64,000 bases of DNA from Pseudomonas fluorescens (GCF_005938625.1 NZ_VCNJ01000011.1:1-64000), one strand, 5' to 3'; positions 21,041 through 31,717 are shown, counted from the stretch's first letter. Made by a program: numbers and translations. Notes: generated by a model from the sequence alone, not told the origin.

Positions 21041-21913
21041 TTACCGGCCCGCCGGTAATTCAATCCGCTCAATTTCCCCCGGCACCGTCGGCCAATCGCC
21101 GGCCGCCCATTTACGCCGCGCTTCATCGATCGCCGCCGGATCGCTCGCGACAAAATTCCAGTTGATCCGCCGAGGCCCGTCCAATGGCGCGCCGCCAAAT
21201 ACCACCGCGTGCACATCGCTTTCGGCAAACAGGCTCATTTCTTCCCCGGCCGGCAACACCACCAGTGCATGCGGCTCAATCGCCTCGCCATTCAATTGCG
21301 CATCCCCGCTCAACACATACACCGCCCGCTCTTCGTGCTCGGTCGGAATCAGCAGGGTAGTCGCCGTTTGCATCTGCACTTCGGCATACAGCGTAGGAGA
21401 AAGCACCGGCACCGGTGATTCCAGGCAAAAGCCTGACCCGGCAATCATGCGGATCTGTACGCCAAGGTTATCGCTGACCGGCAAGGTCGCCGCCGGGTGA
21501 TGGCTGTAATGCCCCGGGCCTTGCTCGTGATCCTTGGGCGAGGCCAGCCAGATCTGCAAGCCGTGCATCGTGAAGCTCTGATCCCACAAGGGCTCAGGTG
21601 TGCGCTCGACGTGGGCGATGGCGCTGCCGGCGGTCATCCAGCTGACATCACCGGCGCCGACCACTTGATCGGAGCCGAGGCTGTCTTTGTGGAGAAGTTG
21701 GCCTTCAAACAAGTACGTGAGCGTCGACAGACCGATGTGCGGGTGCTGTCGGATGTTCATGCCTTTGCCCGTCGGATAAACCGTCTCGAGCATGTGATCA
21801 AAAAACACGAAAGGCCCGACGCTGCGACATTTGGCTGACGGCAGCGGGCGCAGAATCGGCTGGCCTTCGACGTCTTCGGCGCGCGGGCGGATGATCAGAG
21901 GTTGCGTGTCCAT
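21041..21913 (-). CDS. Pirin family protein
   Basis: 290-residue bicupin of the pirin family, whose characterised members bind a metal and some act as quercetinases. The N-terminal cupin holds FVFFDHM, HPHIGLSTLTYLFEG and the SAIAHVE segment with the metal-binding His and Glu residues. ATG at 21913 (MDTQPLIIRPRAED) is chosen over an upstream frame extension. It lies 61 bases after the OsmC gene on the same strand. Confidence 0.9.
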   Translation of the reverse strand: MDTQPLIIRPRAEDVEGQPILRPLPSAKCRSVGPFVFFDHMLETVYPTGKGMNIRQHPHIGLSTLTYLFEGQLLHKDSLGSDQVVGAGDVSWMTAGSAIAHVERTPEPLWDQSFTMHGLQIWLASPKDHEQGPGHYSHHPAATLPVSDNLGVQIRMIAGSGFCLESPVPVLSPTLYAEVQMQTATTLLIPTEHEERAVYVLSGDAQLNGEAIEPHALVVLPAGEEMSLFAESDVHAVVFGGAPLDGPRRINWNFVASDPAAIDEARRKWAAGDWPTVPGEIERIELPAGR

Positions 21914-21974
21914 GGTGCATTCCAGGCTGAGCGGGTAATGCCAGAAGCATAACCCGCCGCTGGCATGAGGAGGA

Positions 21975-22391
21975 TTACTGGCTATCAAAGCCTTGCGGGG
22001 CGTGGGTTTCGATGGTGACTTCGCTGGTGGTCATCAATTTGTGGATCGGGCAGCGGTCGGCGACGCGCAGCAGTTCCTCACGCTGAGCATCGGTGAGTAC
22101 ACCTTTCAGGGTGAGGGTGACGTGCAGGACGTATTTGCCTTTCTGCTCTTCGCTGTTGTCGCGTTTGACGTCGACACCGACGCCGGTCAGCGGGATATCT
22201 TTCTTCTTTGCGTACATCTTCAGGGTCAGGGCCTTGCAGGCACCGAGCGCGGCGTCGAAGTAATCGTGCGGCTCAGGCGCCGAGCCTTCGCCGCCGGCGG
22301 ATTTCGGTACGTCGGCAAACAGTTCGTGGTCATCAATCTGTACGGTGTGACGAAAACCTTCAGCGGAGACGGTATTGACGGTAACAGTCAT
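21975..22391 (-). CDS. OsmC-family peroxide-stress protein
   Basis: 138-residue OsmC/Ohr-type protein, likely a thiol peroxidase for organic hydroperoxides. The two redox cysteines are visible in DAALGACKALTLKMYA and in VADRCPIHKLM, the standard OsmC spacing. The ATG at 22391 gives MTVTVNTVSAEGF; the longer upstream frame is not supported by a ribosome site. Probably transcribed with the pirin gene. Confidence 0.88.
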   Translation of the reverse strand: MTVTVNTVSAEGFRHTVQIDDHELFADVPKSAGGEGSAPEPHDYFDAALGACKALTLKMYAKKKDIPLTGVGVDVKRDNSEEQKGKYVLHVTLTLKGVLTDAQREELLRVADRCPIHKLMTTSEVTIETHAPQGFDSQ

Positions 22392-22519
22392 GGGAACCTC
22401 ACAGGCAGTAGGAAAAGTCGTTCGATCAAACAAGACCTTGCAGTTATAGAGCATTCCCACCGGTACGCGTTCCACTTTCCTGCGGGATGAACCCTTGTCG
22501 TCAGGGCGGGGTCTAGGCT

Positions 22520-23575
22520 ATGCCAACTTCTCGGAGATTACTTGTGTCCCTGTCTCGTTTGAGTCTCGCCTGCCTTCTGCTGCTTGCCGGCAACGTCAGC
22601 GCCCGCGAATACACCTACAGCGATGCGCACCTGCATTACGTGGATTTTTTTCAGGAAAGTGCAGGCATGGCGAAACTGCTGACGGCAATGAAGGACGGGG
22701 CCGTCGAGCATGTAATGATTTCCGGGATTCCCGTGGCGAAAAAATGGCACGAGGACGAACCCAAGCGTCCGCGTTATTACGCCGGGGACGACGCCGATGC
22801 CTATTGGTACAGCGCAACCGACGTGATTGTTGCCGATGCGGTGCAAAAGCTGTCAGCCGAGCAGCGCCCGTACTTTCATCCCTTCCTCTCGGGCTTCAAC
22901 CCCAACGACAAGAACTCCGCCGCACATATCCAGCGCATGCTCGATTTGTATCCGGGGCTTTGGCAGGGCATTGGCGAGGTGTTCACTCGGCATGATGACC
23001 TCACGGCGCTGACGTCCGGCGACACGCCGCGCGCCAACAACGAAGCCATGACCAGGATCTATCACTTGGCAGCCGAGAACGATCTACCGGTGATGTTGCA
23101 TTCCAACATCACTTCCAAGCGTGAGAAAAATCCGCTGTACCTGAAGGAAATCGAAGAGCCGCTGCGTAATCACCCGCACACGCGATTCATCTGGGCCCAC
23201 GCCGGCACCAGCGCTGAAATCCATCGCCATCAAACGCAGCTGAAGTTCTTGCTGCCAACCCTAACGCGCATGCTTGAAGCGTATCCGAATCTGTTTATCG
23301 ACCTGTCATGGAGCATGCTCACGCCGTATTTGCTGGATGAGCAGGGCAAGCCGCGCCCGGAATGGCTGGCACTGGTCGAGAAATACCCCGAACGCTTTAT
23401 GCTCGGTTCCGACGTGGTAGGGCGTTTCAACAAGCTCGGTGAGGAAATGCACAGTTTTGAACCGTTCCTTGATGCGTTGCCGGAGAACATTGCACAAAAG
23501 GTCGCACGGGATAACTTCTTGGCGATCTTGCCGCGAACGGAGCTTAAGTCCGGGAAAACCACGCTGAATCGTTAA
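22520..23575 (+). CDS. Secreted amidohydrolase-family protein
   Basis: 351 residues with an N-terminal signal peptide (cleavage likely after GNVSA near residue 28), hence periplasmic. Metal-site patterns of the amidohydrolase-2 (TIM barrel) family are present: DAHLHYVDFF near the mature N-terminus, LHSNITSK, FIWAHAGTSAEI and a late GSDVVGRF. It probably hydrolyses or decarboxylates a small cyclic or carboxylated substrate, but which one is unknown. Monocistronic between OsmC (divergent) and a chemoreceptor. Confidence 0.8.
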   Translation: MPTSRRLLVSLSRLSLACLLLLAGNVSAREYTYSDAHLHYVDFFQESAGMAKLLTAMKDGAVEHVMISGIPVAKKWHEDEPKRPRYYAGDDADAYWYSATDVIVADAVQKLSAEQRPYFHPFLSGFNPNDKNSAAHIQRMLDLYPGLWQGIGEVFTRHDDLTALTSGDTPRANNEAMTRIYHLAAENDLPVMLHSNITSKREKNPLYLKEIEEPLRNHPHTRFIWAHAGTSAEIHRHQTQLKFLLPTLTRMLEAYPNLFIDLSWSMLTPYLLDEQGKPRPEWLALVEKYPERFMLGSDVVGRFNKLGEEMHSFEPFLDALPENIAQKVARDNFLAILPRTELKSGKTTLNR

Positions 23576-23705
23576 TGCCGACGGTTCGGAGTATTAAGGC
23601 CTTTTGATATCACATTTTGGTCTTACGCAAATTTTCACCGGGCCGATACCTTCTTAAGCAACCAGCTGCAGGGTTGATGCAGCGCTTTTGGAAGGAACCA
23701 GAGCA

Positions 23706-25331
23706 ATGAGTATCCGTAGTCTCAATATTGCCCCGCGCGCCGGCCTCGGTTTTGGGCTGTTGGCGCTGATGGTGTTTGCCCTCGGGGCGTTCGCTTTGCT
23801 GCAAATGTCGAACATGCGCGCGCAGTCCGACGAGGTCGATAACAACTGGCTGCCGAGCGTGATGGCGGTCGGTGAGATGAGCCAGGACATGTTGCGCCTG
23901 AGGGCGTTGACCATGCGCCTGTTGCTCAACCGCGATCCGCAGGCGCTGGAGCAGAATGTCGTCAAACTCAATGAGCTGCGCGGGGTGCTAAGTGAGGCTC
24001 AGCAGCGTTACGACGTGCTGATCGTACTGCCTGAAGAGCGCAAGCTGTTTGATCGCTTCAAAGTCGCCGAGCACCAATATCTGGAGTTTCAGGCGCAAGT
24101 CATGCAGTTGTCTGCGCAGAATCGGGTCGATGAGGCCGCGACAATTCTCAACGGTCAGATGAGTCCCTTGGCCGATGAAATCGCAGTGCTTTTGCGCGAA
24201 CTGGTTGAGCTGAATAAACACAACGCCAATCTCGCCACTGAAGCAGCGCGGCTGGTGTTTATCAATTCGCGGGTGTGGGTCGGGGTGATGATCGGCGTTA
24301 CCGCGCTGATCACCATTGGCCTGGCCCTTTTGCTGACGCGCAGCATCGTGCTGCCGCTGGCCCAATCGTTGGGGGTCGCCGAAGTGGTGGCCGGTGGTGA
24401 TCTGACCGGCGATATCAACATCAGCGGCAAGGACGAGCCGGCGCGACTGCTGCAGGCGCTCAAGAGCATGCAACACAACCTGCGCGACACGATTCGGCAA
24501 ATCTCCGAGTCCTCCAGTCAATTGGCATCGGCGTCGGAAGAGCTGAATTGCGTTACGGAAGACGCTACGCGCGGTTTGCACCAGCAGAGTCTGGAAATCG
24601 AGCAAGCGGCTACAGCGGTTAATCAGATGACGGCAGCGGTGGAGGAGGTGGCAAGCAATGCCGTGGCGACCTCCGAGGCCTCTCGTGAATCTGACCGCAT
24701 CGCCCAGCATGGTCGCGAACAGGTGCATCAAACGGTGTTGTCTATCGAATTGCTCGCCGATGATGTGACAGCCAATGCGAGTCAGGTGGAAGATCTGGCG
24801 CAGAAGGTCTACAGCATCAGCAAAGTACTGGATGTGATTCGTTCGATTGCCGAGCAGACCAATTTGCTGGCGCTTAATGCTGCGATTGAGGCCGCGCGGG
24901 CTGGGGATGCCGGGCGCGGGTTTGCGGTGGTGGCCGATGAAGTGCGCGCACTGGCGCATCGCACGCAGCAATCGACGCAAGAGATCGAGCAGATGATTGG
25001 CGGCATTCAGCAGGGCACCGATTCGGCGGTCAGTTCGATGCAGCAGAGCAATGTGCGGGCGCGTTCGACACTGGAGTTGGCCAAGGCTGCCGGGACTGCA
25101 CTTGAGGAGATCGCCTCGGCGTTCACCCTGATCAACGAGCGCAATCTGGTGATCGCCAGTGCCTCGGAGGAGCAGGCAGCGGTGGCGCGCGAGGTGGATC
25201 GCAATCTGATGAATATTCGGGATCTGGCAATGCAGACCTCGGCAGGGGCGAATCAGACGAGTGCGGCGAGTCAGGAGTTGTCGCGGTTGGCGGTGGATTT
25301 GAACAGCATGGTGGCGAAGTTTTCGGTTTGA
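23706..25331 (+). CDS. Methyl-accepting chemotaxis protein
   Basis: 541-residue chemoreceptor. Membrane helix 1 (about 12-33), a four-helix-bundle type periplasmic ligand domain of about 155 residues, membrane helix 2 (about 190-213), a HAMP domain, then the long signalling coiled coil with the invariant hairpin tip [20 protein letters not shown]. There is no C-terminal CheR-docking pentapeptide. The ligand is not predictable. ATG 23706 follows AAGGAACC; an upstream TTG is unlikely. Confidence 0.92.
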   Translation: MSIRSLNIAPRAGLGFGLLALMVFALGAFALLQMSNMRAQSDEVDNNWLPSVMAVGEMSQDMLRLRALTMRLLLNRDPQALEQNVVKLNELRGVLSEAQQRYDVLIVLPEERKLFDRFKVAEHQYLEFQAQVMQLSAQNRVDEAATILNGQMSPLADEIAVLLRELVELNKHNANLATEAARLVFINSRVWVGVMIGVTALITIGLALLLTRSIVLPLAQSLGVAEVVAGGDLTGDINISGKDEPARLLQALKSMQHNLRDTIRQISESSSQLASASEELNCVTEDATRGLHQQSLEIEQAATAVNQMTAAVEEVASNAVATSEASRESDRIAQHGREQVHQTVLSIELLADDVTANASQVEDLAQKVYSISKVLDVIRSIAEQTNLLALNAAIEAARAGDAGRGFAVVADEVRALAHRTQQSTQEIEQMIGGIQQGTDSAVSSMQQSNVRARSTLELAKAAGTALEEIASAFTLINERNLVIASASEEQAAVAREVDRNLMNIRDLAMQTSAGANQTSAASQELSRLAVDLNSMVAKFSV

Positions 25332-25352
25332 GTGTGTGCTGATCCTGAGATT

Positions 25353-25548
25353 GCCCTCACCCTAACCCTCCCGAAACGTCGGACCGCCCGGAGGGGAAGG
25401 GGACTGACCGTGGGAGATTGGCGAGCTACACCGACCTGATCTTGCTTTGAAGAATCCATAATCGACTCGATCTTTCAGGTCGATGCATAGCGCCAGACAT
25501 CTCGGTCGGCTCCCTCTCCTTTGGGAGAGGGCTGGGGTGAGGGGCGAG
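25353..25548. repeat. Inverted pair of the 57-330 repeat family
   Basis: The first half (CCCTCACCCTAACCC...GGGACTGACCG) matches the reverse complement of the unit at 225-328; the second half (GCCAGACATCTCGGTC...GGGTGAGGGG) matches it directly. The pair therefore faces inward and spans most of the gap between the chemoreceptor gene and the DUF3108 terminator. Confidence 0.75.
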
Positions 25549-25575
25549 TCAGGCACAAGTCTCCAATCCAGCAGA

Positions 25576-25603
25576 CAAAAAAAGCCCCGCATTTCGCGGG
25601 GCT
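25576..25603 (-). terminator. Terminator of the purMN-DUF3108 operon
   Basis: Read on the minus strand: AGCCCCGC-GAAAT-GCGGGGCT followed by TTTTTTT. It lies just past the DUF3108 stop. Confidence 0.9.
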
Positions 25604-25621
25604 CTTTGTTCTTGCGGCGGA

Positions 25622-26335
25622 TCAGCTGCCTTTAACGGTTTTGCCGTTGACCGTGCCGTCCTGGAGCATGATGTTGTACTCCTTGCCGTCGGTTTCAACC
25701 TGTTGCAGACGAACCAGCAGGTAATCCCAGTCCTTGGCGAACCACAGGACGGTGATGCGCTTGCTTTGTGTCGGGTCGCGTACGCGCTCGACCTTGATCG
25801 CGTCAATCTTGCCAGCCTTGGTTTCGACTTTCTCCGAACCCAGCACGCGGAAGTCATAAGTATCGACTTCGCCGTCATCGACCACTTGATAGCTCATGGT
25901 TTTCTTGCCAGCAGCCACATCATGTTGCAGCGCCAGTTGATAGGTGGACTTGTCGACCATGCCGCGGTTCAGCGGGATCTTCACCGCATCGCCACGATCG
26001 GTGCCGGTGACCATCTTGCTGTTCCAGTCGAAATCCAGATCAGCCTTTTTCGCTTTGCCCAGACCACCACGTTCGAAGTGGTAGGACTGCGGCAGCAGGG
26101 TGTCCTTGTCCAGGGTCAGGGTGCTTTCTTCAGTCAGGCTGGCGATCATCATCGAAGCCTTGAAGCTGAGCTTCCAGACGCCGTTGGCTTCCTTGACCAG
26201 ACTGCGCTCGGCGGTGCCGCTCATGGGCAACTGCTTCCAGTCGGCGGTGTAGCTGGCGGAGAACGGTTGAAGTTCCGCTGCCTGCGCGAAGGGCAGGGCG
26301 AGCAGAGCGCAAGCGAAGAGCAGGGCGCGACGCAT
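25622..26335 (-). CDS. DUF3108 periplasmic protein
   Basis: 237 residues with a clear signal peptide (MRRALLFACALLALPFAQA, cleaved before AELQPF). The mature part fits the DUF3108 family, a beta-rich envelope protein of unknown function (for example FSASYTADWKQLPMSG and LNRGMVDKSTYQLALQHD). It is the last gene of a purM-purN-DUF3108 run, starting eight bases after purN; the three are likely co-transcribed, but no functional link to purines is evident. Confidence 0.85.
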   Translation of the reverse strand: MRRALLFACALLALPFAQAAELQPFSASYTADWKQLPMSGTAERSLVKEANGVWKLSFKASMMIASLTEESTLTLDKDTLLPQSYHFERGGLGKAKKADLDFDWNSKMVTGTDRGDAVKIPLNRGMVDKSTYQLALQHDVAAGKKTMSYQVVDDGEVDTYDFRVLGSEKVETKAGKIDAIKVERVRDPTQSKRITVLWFAKDWDYLLVRLQQVETDGKEYNIMLQDGTVNGKTVKGS

Positions 26336-26343
26336 AATATCTC

Positions 26344-26994
26344 CTAGTGTCGAATCAAGTGGCCGCTGGCCGCGAGTAACTGGCCATCCAGTAATGCACC
26401 GTGTTCACCGAGTGCCAGTCTGCCTTCGGCAAACCAGCGCACTGCCATCGGATAGACCAGGTGTTCCTGAACGTGGACTCGCTGCGCAAGACTCTGCGGC
26501 GTGTCGTGCAACTCTACCGGTAATACTGCCTGTACGACCAGTGGTCCGCCATCGAGTTCCTCGGTGACGAAGTGCACGGAGCAGCCGTGCTCGGTGTCAC
26601 CGGCCTCCAGCGCGCGCTGATGAGTGTGTAACCCTTTGTATTTGGGCAGCAGCGACGGGTGGATGTTGAGCAGGCGACCTTGGTAGTGGCGAACGAAATC
26701 AGCGCTGAGAATGCGCATGAAGCCGGCCAGCACCACAAGTTTCGGTTGGAATTCGTCGATCAGATCGATCAGAGCAGCATCGAAGGCCTCGCGACCTTCG
26801 AATGCCTTGTGATCCAGCGAGCGGGTCGCGATACCCGCATCACTGGCGCGTTGCAGGCCGTAGGCGTCGGCGCGATTGGAAATCACTGCAGCGATGCGGA
26901 CCGGGTTGTCGCCGGCCCGCGTGCTGTCGATCAGAGCCTGCAAGTTACTGCCGGTGCCGGACAACAGCACCACGACATCACAGGTTGCGGACAT
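26344..26994 (-). CDS. purN: Phosphoribosylglycinamide formyltransferase
   Basis: Transfers a formyl group from 10-formyl-THF to GAR in purine synthesis. 216 residues. The N-terminal GAR-binding GTGSNLQALID and the catalytic LLNIHPSLLPKYKGLHTHQ region (Asn, His) followed by the conserved Asp in EELDGG are present. The start overlaps the purM stop by one base (TAATG on the minus strand), so translation is probably coupled. Confidence 0.97.
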   Translation of the reverse strand: MSATCDVVVLLSGTGSNLQALIDSTRAGDNPVRIAAVISNRADAYGLQRASDAGIATRSLDHKAFEGREAFDAALIDLIDEFQPKLVVLAGFMRILSADFVRHYQGRLLNIHPSLLPKYKGLHTHQRALEAGDTEHGCSVHFVTEELDGGPLVVQAVLPVELHDTPQSLAQRVHVQEHLVYPMAVRWFAEGRLALGEHGALLDGQLLAASGHLIRH

Positions 26995-28052
26995 TAATGA
27001 GCCTTAAGGTTCTGCAGATCAACCTGAGCAGCGCCTTCGGCAGCGGCAGCGATCTGACCGATGACCCAAGGCTGTTCGCCGGCGTCACGCAGGGTTTTCA
27101 GGGCTACTTCAACGTGTTCCTGAGCCACGCAGATGACCATGCCGACGCCGCAGTTCAGCACGCGGTGCATCTCGGTTTCGTCAACGTTGCCTTTCTCTTG
27201 CAGCCAGTCGAACACGGCAGGGCGAGTCCAGCTTGCTACGTCAACCACAGCTTGTGCGCCTTTTGGCAGTACGCGCGGGATGTTGTCGAGCAGGCCGCCA
27301 CCGGTGATGTGGGCCATGGCTTTGACGGCGCCGGTGTCTTTGATCAGCTTGAGCAGCGGCTTCACGTAGATGCGGGTCGGGGCCATCAGCAGGTCGGTCA
27401 GCGGTTTGCCGTCGAGCTGGATGTTTTCGATGTCGGCACCGGACACTTCGATGATCTTGCGGATCAGCGAGTAGCCGTTGGAGTGCGGGCCGGACGATGG
27501 CAGCGCGATCAGCGCGTCACCGGTGGCGACTTTCGAGCCGTCGATGATTTCAGCCTTTTCCACGACGCCGACGCAGAAGCCGGCCAGGTCGTAGTCTTCG
27601 CCTTCGTACATGCCTGGCATTTCAGCGGTTTCGCCGCCAACCAGGGAGCAACCCGACAGTTCGCAGCCAGCGCCGATGCCGGTTACCACTTGAGTCGCGG
27701 TCTCGACATTGAGTTTGCCGGTGGCGTAGTAGTCGAGGAAGAACAGCGGCTCAGCGCCGCAAACGACCAGGTCGTTGACGCACATGGCGACCAGGTCGAT
27801 GCCGATGCTGTCGTGCTTGTTCAGGTTCAGCGCCAGACGCAGCTTGGTGCCGACGCCGTCGGTGCCGGAAACCAGCACTGGCTGCTTGTAGCCGGCCGGG
27901 ATTTCGCAGAGGGCGCCGAAACCGCCCAGGCCGCCCATGACTTCCGGGCGCGCAGTGCGCTTGGCGACGCTCTTGATGCGTTCGACCAATGCTTCACCGG
28001 CGTCGATGTCTACACCGGCGTCCTTGTAGCTCAGGGAGGGTTGCTTGCTCAT
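26994..28052 (-). CDS. purM: Phosphoribosylformylglycinamidine cyclo-ligase
   Basis: AIR synthase, closing the imidazole ring in purine synthesis with ATP. 352 residues; [20 protein letters not shown] at the N-terminus, [31 protein letters not shown] and [17 protein letters not shown] are classical PurM segments. First gene of the minus-strand operon, divergent from the DUF2066 gene. Confidence 0.98.
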   Translation of the reverse strand: MSKQPSLSYKDAGVDIDAGEALVERIKSVAKRTARPEVMGGLGGFGALCEIPAGYKQPVLVSGTDGVGTKLRLALNLNKHDSIGIDLVAMCVNDLVVCGAEPLFFLDYYATGKLNVETATQVVTGIGAGCELSGCSLVGGETAEMPGMYEGEDYDLAGFCVGVVEKAEIIDGSKVATGDALIALPSSGPHSNGYSLIRKIIEVSGADIENIQLDGKPLTDLLMAPTRIYVKPLLKLIKDTGAVKAMAHITGGGLLDNIPRVLPKGAQAVVDVASWTRPAVFDWLQEKGNVDETEMHRVLNCGVGMVICVAQEHVEVALKTLRDAGEQPWVIGQIAAAAEGAAQVDLQNLKAH

Positions 28053-28425
28053 GATCCAGGCCTTTAGGGGAGGGGATTCAGGGGTAACGACCGAGTTCAG
28101 CGGGAACTTCGAAATCGACGGGGCGATGGCCTCACGCGAGTTTCGAGGTGCCCGGCTGTTGCCGGTCTGCGAAGGCGCGCGATTTTATCAGGCTTGAGGG
28201 GCAGCGGCCATCCTCGCACCGACGGGCAGGGCCATATCAGCGGAAATTTTTTGCAATTGAGCCGTATGAACGCCTGTATAAAGTGTGGCGATTAACCGTC
28301 TATCGTTATCACTGTGCAAAATTTTACCGCTGTCGTGTGAATGTTTAGTGCTGGCAGATTGTCACAGCTTTGCTTAACCGGTTCACGCGGCCTGTTCCAG
28401 CCGCTCCTGTCGACGGGAATTCTCC
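28053..28425. other. purM / DUF2066 divergent spacer, no gene seen
   Basis: This 373-base spacer must hold the promoters of both divergent units. No ORF with a ribosome site and no strong palindrome was found. The A/T-richer part near 28235-28345 is the likeliest place for the plus-strand promoter. Confidence 0.5.
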
Positions 28426-29484
28426 ATGCGTTTGTGTAAATTGTTGTTTGTGGGTTGTTTGTCTCTGATCAGCCTGGCGAGTCATGCCGAAAATCTCAAA
28501 GGCCTTTATCAAGTGCGTGAGCCGGTCAATGGCCAGGCGCCGGAAGAGCGTGATCGCGCCACGCAAGCGGCGCTCGACACGCTGGTATTGCGTTTGACCG
28601 GCGATCCGAAGGCCCCGCAGAGCCCGGGGCTGGCGGCGATTCGCAAGGATCCGCAGCAAATTATCAGTCAATTCGGTTTCGATGCCGGGCCGCCGGAGGT
28701 GCTGAAGGTCGATTTCGATCCGGCGACTACCGAGCAGGCGCTGCGGCGTGCCGGGTTATCGTTGTGGGGCGCCAGTCGGCCGTCGATCCTGAGTTGGTGG
28801 CTGAACGATTCGGCTGAAGGGTCGAGTCTGGTCGGTGATGGTCAGGCCGCTGCTGCGCCGTTGCGTACGGCCGCGCAACATCGCGGCTTGCCATTGCGCT
28901 TGCCGCTGGCGGACTTGAGCGAGCAATTGGTTGCCACTGCGCCAGCGCTCGAAGGCAGCGATCCGGCACCGTTGCGCGGTGCCTCCGAGCGCTACAACGC
29001 TGACGCCCTGCTGGCGGTGCATGCGCGCGAAGAAGGCGGGCAGTGGCAGGCCAAGTGGCACTTGTGGCTGGGCGATCAGAAAGAGGCGGGCAGTGTGCAG
29101 GGCGCCGATCAGGCTGCTGTCGCTGACGCGGTGATGCTGGCGGTGACTGAGCGTCTGGCGCCACGTTTTGTCGCGAAGCCCGGCGCTTCGGGGCAGCAGA
29201 CTCTGGAAGTGCAAGGTATGAATCTGGAGCATTACGCGGCGCTGTTGCGGTTACTCGAACCGTTTGGCGTGCGTCTGCAAAGTGTTGACGGCGATCGCAT
29301 CGTCTATCGGGTCAATGGCAGCGCCGATCAGATGCGTGCGCAGTTGTCGCTGGCGAAGTTGCAGGAGTTGCCGGCCGAAGCGCCCGCCCCGGTGGCGGCG
29401 CCACAGCCAGTGGCTGGCGGCGCAACACCTGTCGCGGCGCCAGCCCCGACCCCGGCAGCACCGTCGTTGCGGTTTCGCTGGTAA
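28426..29484 (+). CDS. DUF2066 envelope protein
   Basis: 352 residues with a signal peptide (cleavage after ISLASHA, about residue 21). It fits the DUF2066 family, a proteobacterial periplasmic protein of unknown function encoded near purM and hda in many gammaproteobacteria. The last 40 residues are a Pro/Ala-rich tail. It lies 34 bases before the PerM-type transporter gene and is probably in one operon with it. Confidence 0.82.
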   Translation: MRLCKLLFVGCLSLISLASHAENLKGLYQVREPVNGQAPEERDRATQAALDTLVLRLTGDPKAPQSPGLAAIRKDPQQIISQFGFDAGPPEVLKVDFDPATTEQALRRAGLSLWGASRPSILSWWLNDSAEGSSLVGDGQAAAAPLRTAAQHRGLPLRLPLADLSEQLVATAPALEGSDPAPLRGASERYNADALLAVHAREEGGQWQAKWHLWLGDQKEAGSVQGADQAAVADAVMLAVTERLAPRFVAKPGASGQQTLEVQGMNLEHYAALLRLLEPFGVRLQSVDGDRIVYRVNGSADQMRAQLSLAKLQELPAEAPAPVAAPQPVAGGATPVAAPAPTPAAPSLRFRW

Positions 29485-29518
29485 GTCTTTCCTTATATAG
29501 AAGCAACAGGAGTGGTAC

Positions 29519-30592
29519 ATGGCCGATACGCGGCGTTGGTTCTGGCTCGGTGGGGTAGTCCTGCTTTGCGCGTTTGTATGGTTGCTGCACCCGATCCTCA
29601 CGCCGTTCCTGGTGGCACTGCTGCTGGCATATCTGTTCGATCCGTTGGTGGATCGCCTGGAACGGCTGGGTTTGTCGCGTACCTGGGGCGTGATTGCGGT
29701 GTTTGCCTTGTTCACCTTGATCGTCACCACGCTGTTGCTGGTGCTGGTGCCGATGCTCGCCAAGCAGTTACTGCGTCTGTACGAACTGGCGCCGCAAATG
29801 CTCGACTGGCTGCAACACACGGCGTTGCCGTGGGCGCAGGCGAAGCTGGGTCTGTCGGATGGTTTCTGGAAATTCGACAAGGTCAAAGCGGCGATCAGCG
29901 AGCACATGGGGCAGACCACCGACATCGTCAGTGTGGTCCTGAGTCAGGCCACTGCGTCGAGCCTGGCGCTGATTGGCTGGCTGGCCAATCTGGTGCTGAT
30001 CCCGGTGGTGAGCTTCTACCTGCTGCGCGACTGGGATGTGATGATGGCCAAGATCCGCAGCCTGCTGCCGCGTGATCGGGAAGAGACCATCGTATCGCTG
30101 GCCGGTGAATGTCATGAGGTACTGGGCGCGTTTGTTCGCGGTCAGTTGCTGGTGATGGTGGCGCTGGGCGTGATCTACGCAGCGGGCCTGATGATCGTCG
30201 GGCTGGAGTTGGGGCTGTTGATCGGTCTGATCGCGGGTCTGGCGGCTATCGTGCCGTACATGGGCTTCGTGATTGGTATTGGCGCGGCGCTGATTGCCGG
30301 GTTGTTCCAGTTCGGTGGCGACCTGTACCCGATGGTCGGTATCGTCGCGGTGTTCATGGTCGGTCAGGCGCTGGAAGGCATGGTGCTGACGCCTTTGCTG
30401 GTTGGCGATCGTATCGGTCTGCATCCGGTGGCGGTGATTTTCGCGATTCTGGCCGGCGGCGAATTGTTCGGTTTCACCGGCGTGCTGCTGGCATTGCCGG
30501 TGGCGGCGGTGATCATGGTGCTGGTCCGCCATGTGCACGACTTGTACAAGGACTCTGACATCTATAGTGGTATGGACGAGCCGGAGTTGTAA
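29519..30592 (+). CDS. AI-2E / PerM family transporter
   Basis: 357-residue inner-membrane protein with about seven to eight helices of the AI-2E transporter superfamily. The central amphipathic region and the C-terminal QALEGMVLTPLLVGDRIGLHPV motif are typical. The family includes TqsA and PerM, so export of a small molecule is possible, but the substrate here is unknown. The usual gammaproteobacterial order purM / DUF2066 / perM / hda is conserved. Confidence 0.85.
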   Translation: MADTRRWFWLGGVVLLCAFVWLLHPILTPFLVALLLAYLFDPLVDRLERLGLSRTWGVIAVFALFTLIVTTLLLVLVPMLAKQLLRLYELAPQMLDWLQHTALPWAQAKLGLSDGFWKFDKVKAAISEHMGQTTDIVSVVLSQATASSLALIGWLANLVLIPVVSFYLLRDWDVMMAKIRSLLPRDREETIVSLAGECHEVLGAFVRGQLLVMVALGVIYAAGLMIVGLELGLLIGLIAGLAAIVPYMGFVIGIGAALIAGLFQFGGDLYPMVGIVAVFMVGQALEGMVLTPLLVGDRIGLHPVAVIFAILAGGELFGFTGVLLALPVAAVIMVLVRHVHDLYKDSDIYSGMDEPEL

Positions 30593-30798
30593 CCGGGCAG
30601 GGCGGCCCGGCGAATAGCCGGGTTGGCCCGCGTCCTGCAGGCGCTGGCGCCAAAGAATCTGTCATAAAACCAGCGTGTTAACGCAAACCTTTGATTTTGC
30701 TTGGACTCTGTCGCATTGTGCGCTCAGCTTCACGGGTATAAACTTCGCAAACTTTACACAGAGGCCACTAACGGTTCCTTGAGAACTGTTCAGTCAGC

Positions 30799-31503
30799 AT
30801 GAAACCGATTCAGCTGCCCCTAGGTGTGCGTCTGCGTGACGACGCCACCTTCATCAACTACTACCCAGGCGCCAATGCCGCTGCACTCGGCTATGTCGAG
30901 CGTCTATGCGAAGCCGACGCCGGCTGGACAGAAAGCCTGATCTACCTGTGGGGCAAACACGGCGTAGGGCGTACGCATCTGTTGCAGGCGGCGTGCCTGC
31001 GATTCGAGCAAATGGGGGAGCCGGCGGTGTATTTGCCGTTGGCCGAGTTGATGGACCGCGGCGTCGAAATACTCGACAACCTCGAACAGTACGAACTGGT
31101 TTGCCTGGACGACTTGCAGGTGATTGCCGGCAAGGCTGACTGGGAAGAGGCGATGTTTCACCTGTTCAACCGTCTGCGTGACAGCGGGCGGCGTCTGCTG
31201 ATCGCCGCTTCCACCTCTCCGCGTGAACTGCCGGTCAAACTGGCAGACTTGAAGTCGCGCCTGACCCTGGCGCTGATTTTCCAGATGCGTCCGCTTTCCG
31301 ATGAAGACAAATTGCGCGCCTTGCAATTGCGCGCGTCGCGTCGCGGTCTGCACCTGACCGATGAGGTCGGGCATTTTATTTTGACTCGCGGTACCCGCAG
31401 CATGAGTGCGCTGTTTGACTTGCTTGAACAGCTCGATCAGGCCTCTCTGCAGGCTCAACGCAAGCTGACCATTCCCTTCCTGAAAGAAACGCTGGGCTGG
31501 TAA
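30799..31503 (+). CDS. hda: DnaA regulatory inactivator Hda
   Basis: AAA+ DnaA-like protein that, bound to the DNA sliding clamp, stimulates ATP hydrolysis by DnaA after initiation. 234 residues, no DNA-binding domain. The N-terminal IQLPLGV resembles the clamp-binding QLxL motif, the P-loop is GKHGVGRTH (52-60) and Walker B is CLDDLQVI. A 206-base spacer separates it from the perM-like gene. Identification is firm on length, neighbours and motifs. Confidence 0.92.
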   Translation: MKPIQLPLGVRLRDDATFINYYPGANAAALGYVERLCEADAGWTESLIYLWGKHGVGRTHLLQAACLRFEQMGEPAVYLPLAELMDRGVEILDNLEQYELVCLDDLQVIAGKADWEEAMFHLFNRLRDSGRRLLIAASTSPRELPVKLADLKSRLTLALIFQMRPLSDEDKLRALQLRASRRGLHLTDEVGHFILTRGTRSMSALFDLLEQLDQASLQAQRKLTIPFLKETLGW

Positions 31504-31717
31504 CGGCGCGGCTTTCAGCCTGTTTCGGCATATTTCAGGCGCCAGAAAATCCGCTTTCCTGCACGCTGTGCAGGCCGCGTATCGGTTCAAATGGGCTTAA
31601 GCGCTTAGATGTAAACGAGAAACCGGGAAGTCACAAAAAGATCGATTGAATTTGCAAATGAGGTTGATAGCGGGCATAGTCTCGGCTTCTTTACAACTAT
31701 CAGCCACGGTCGTGCCC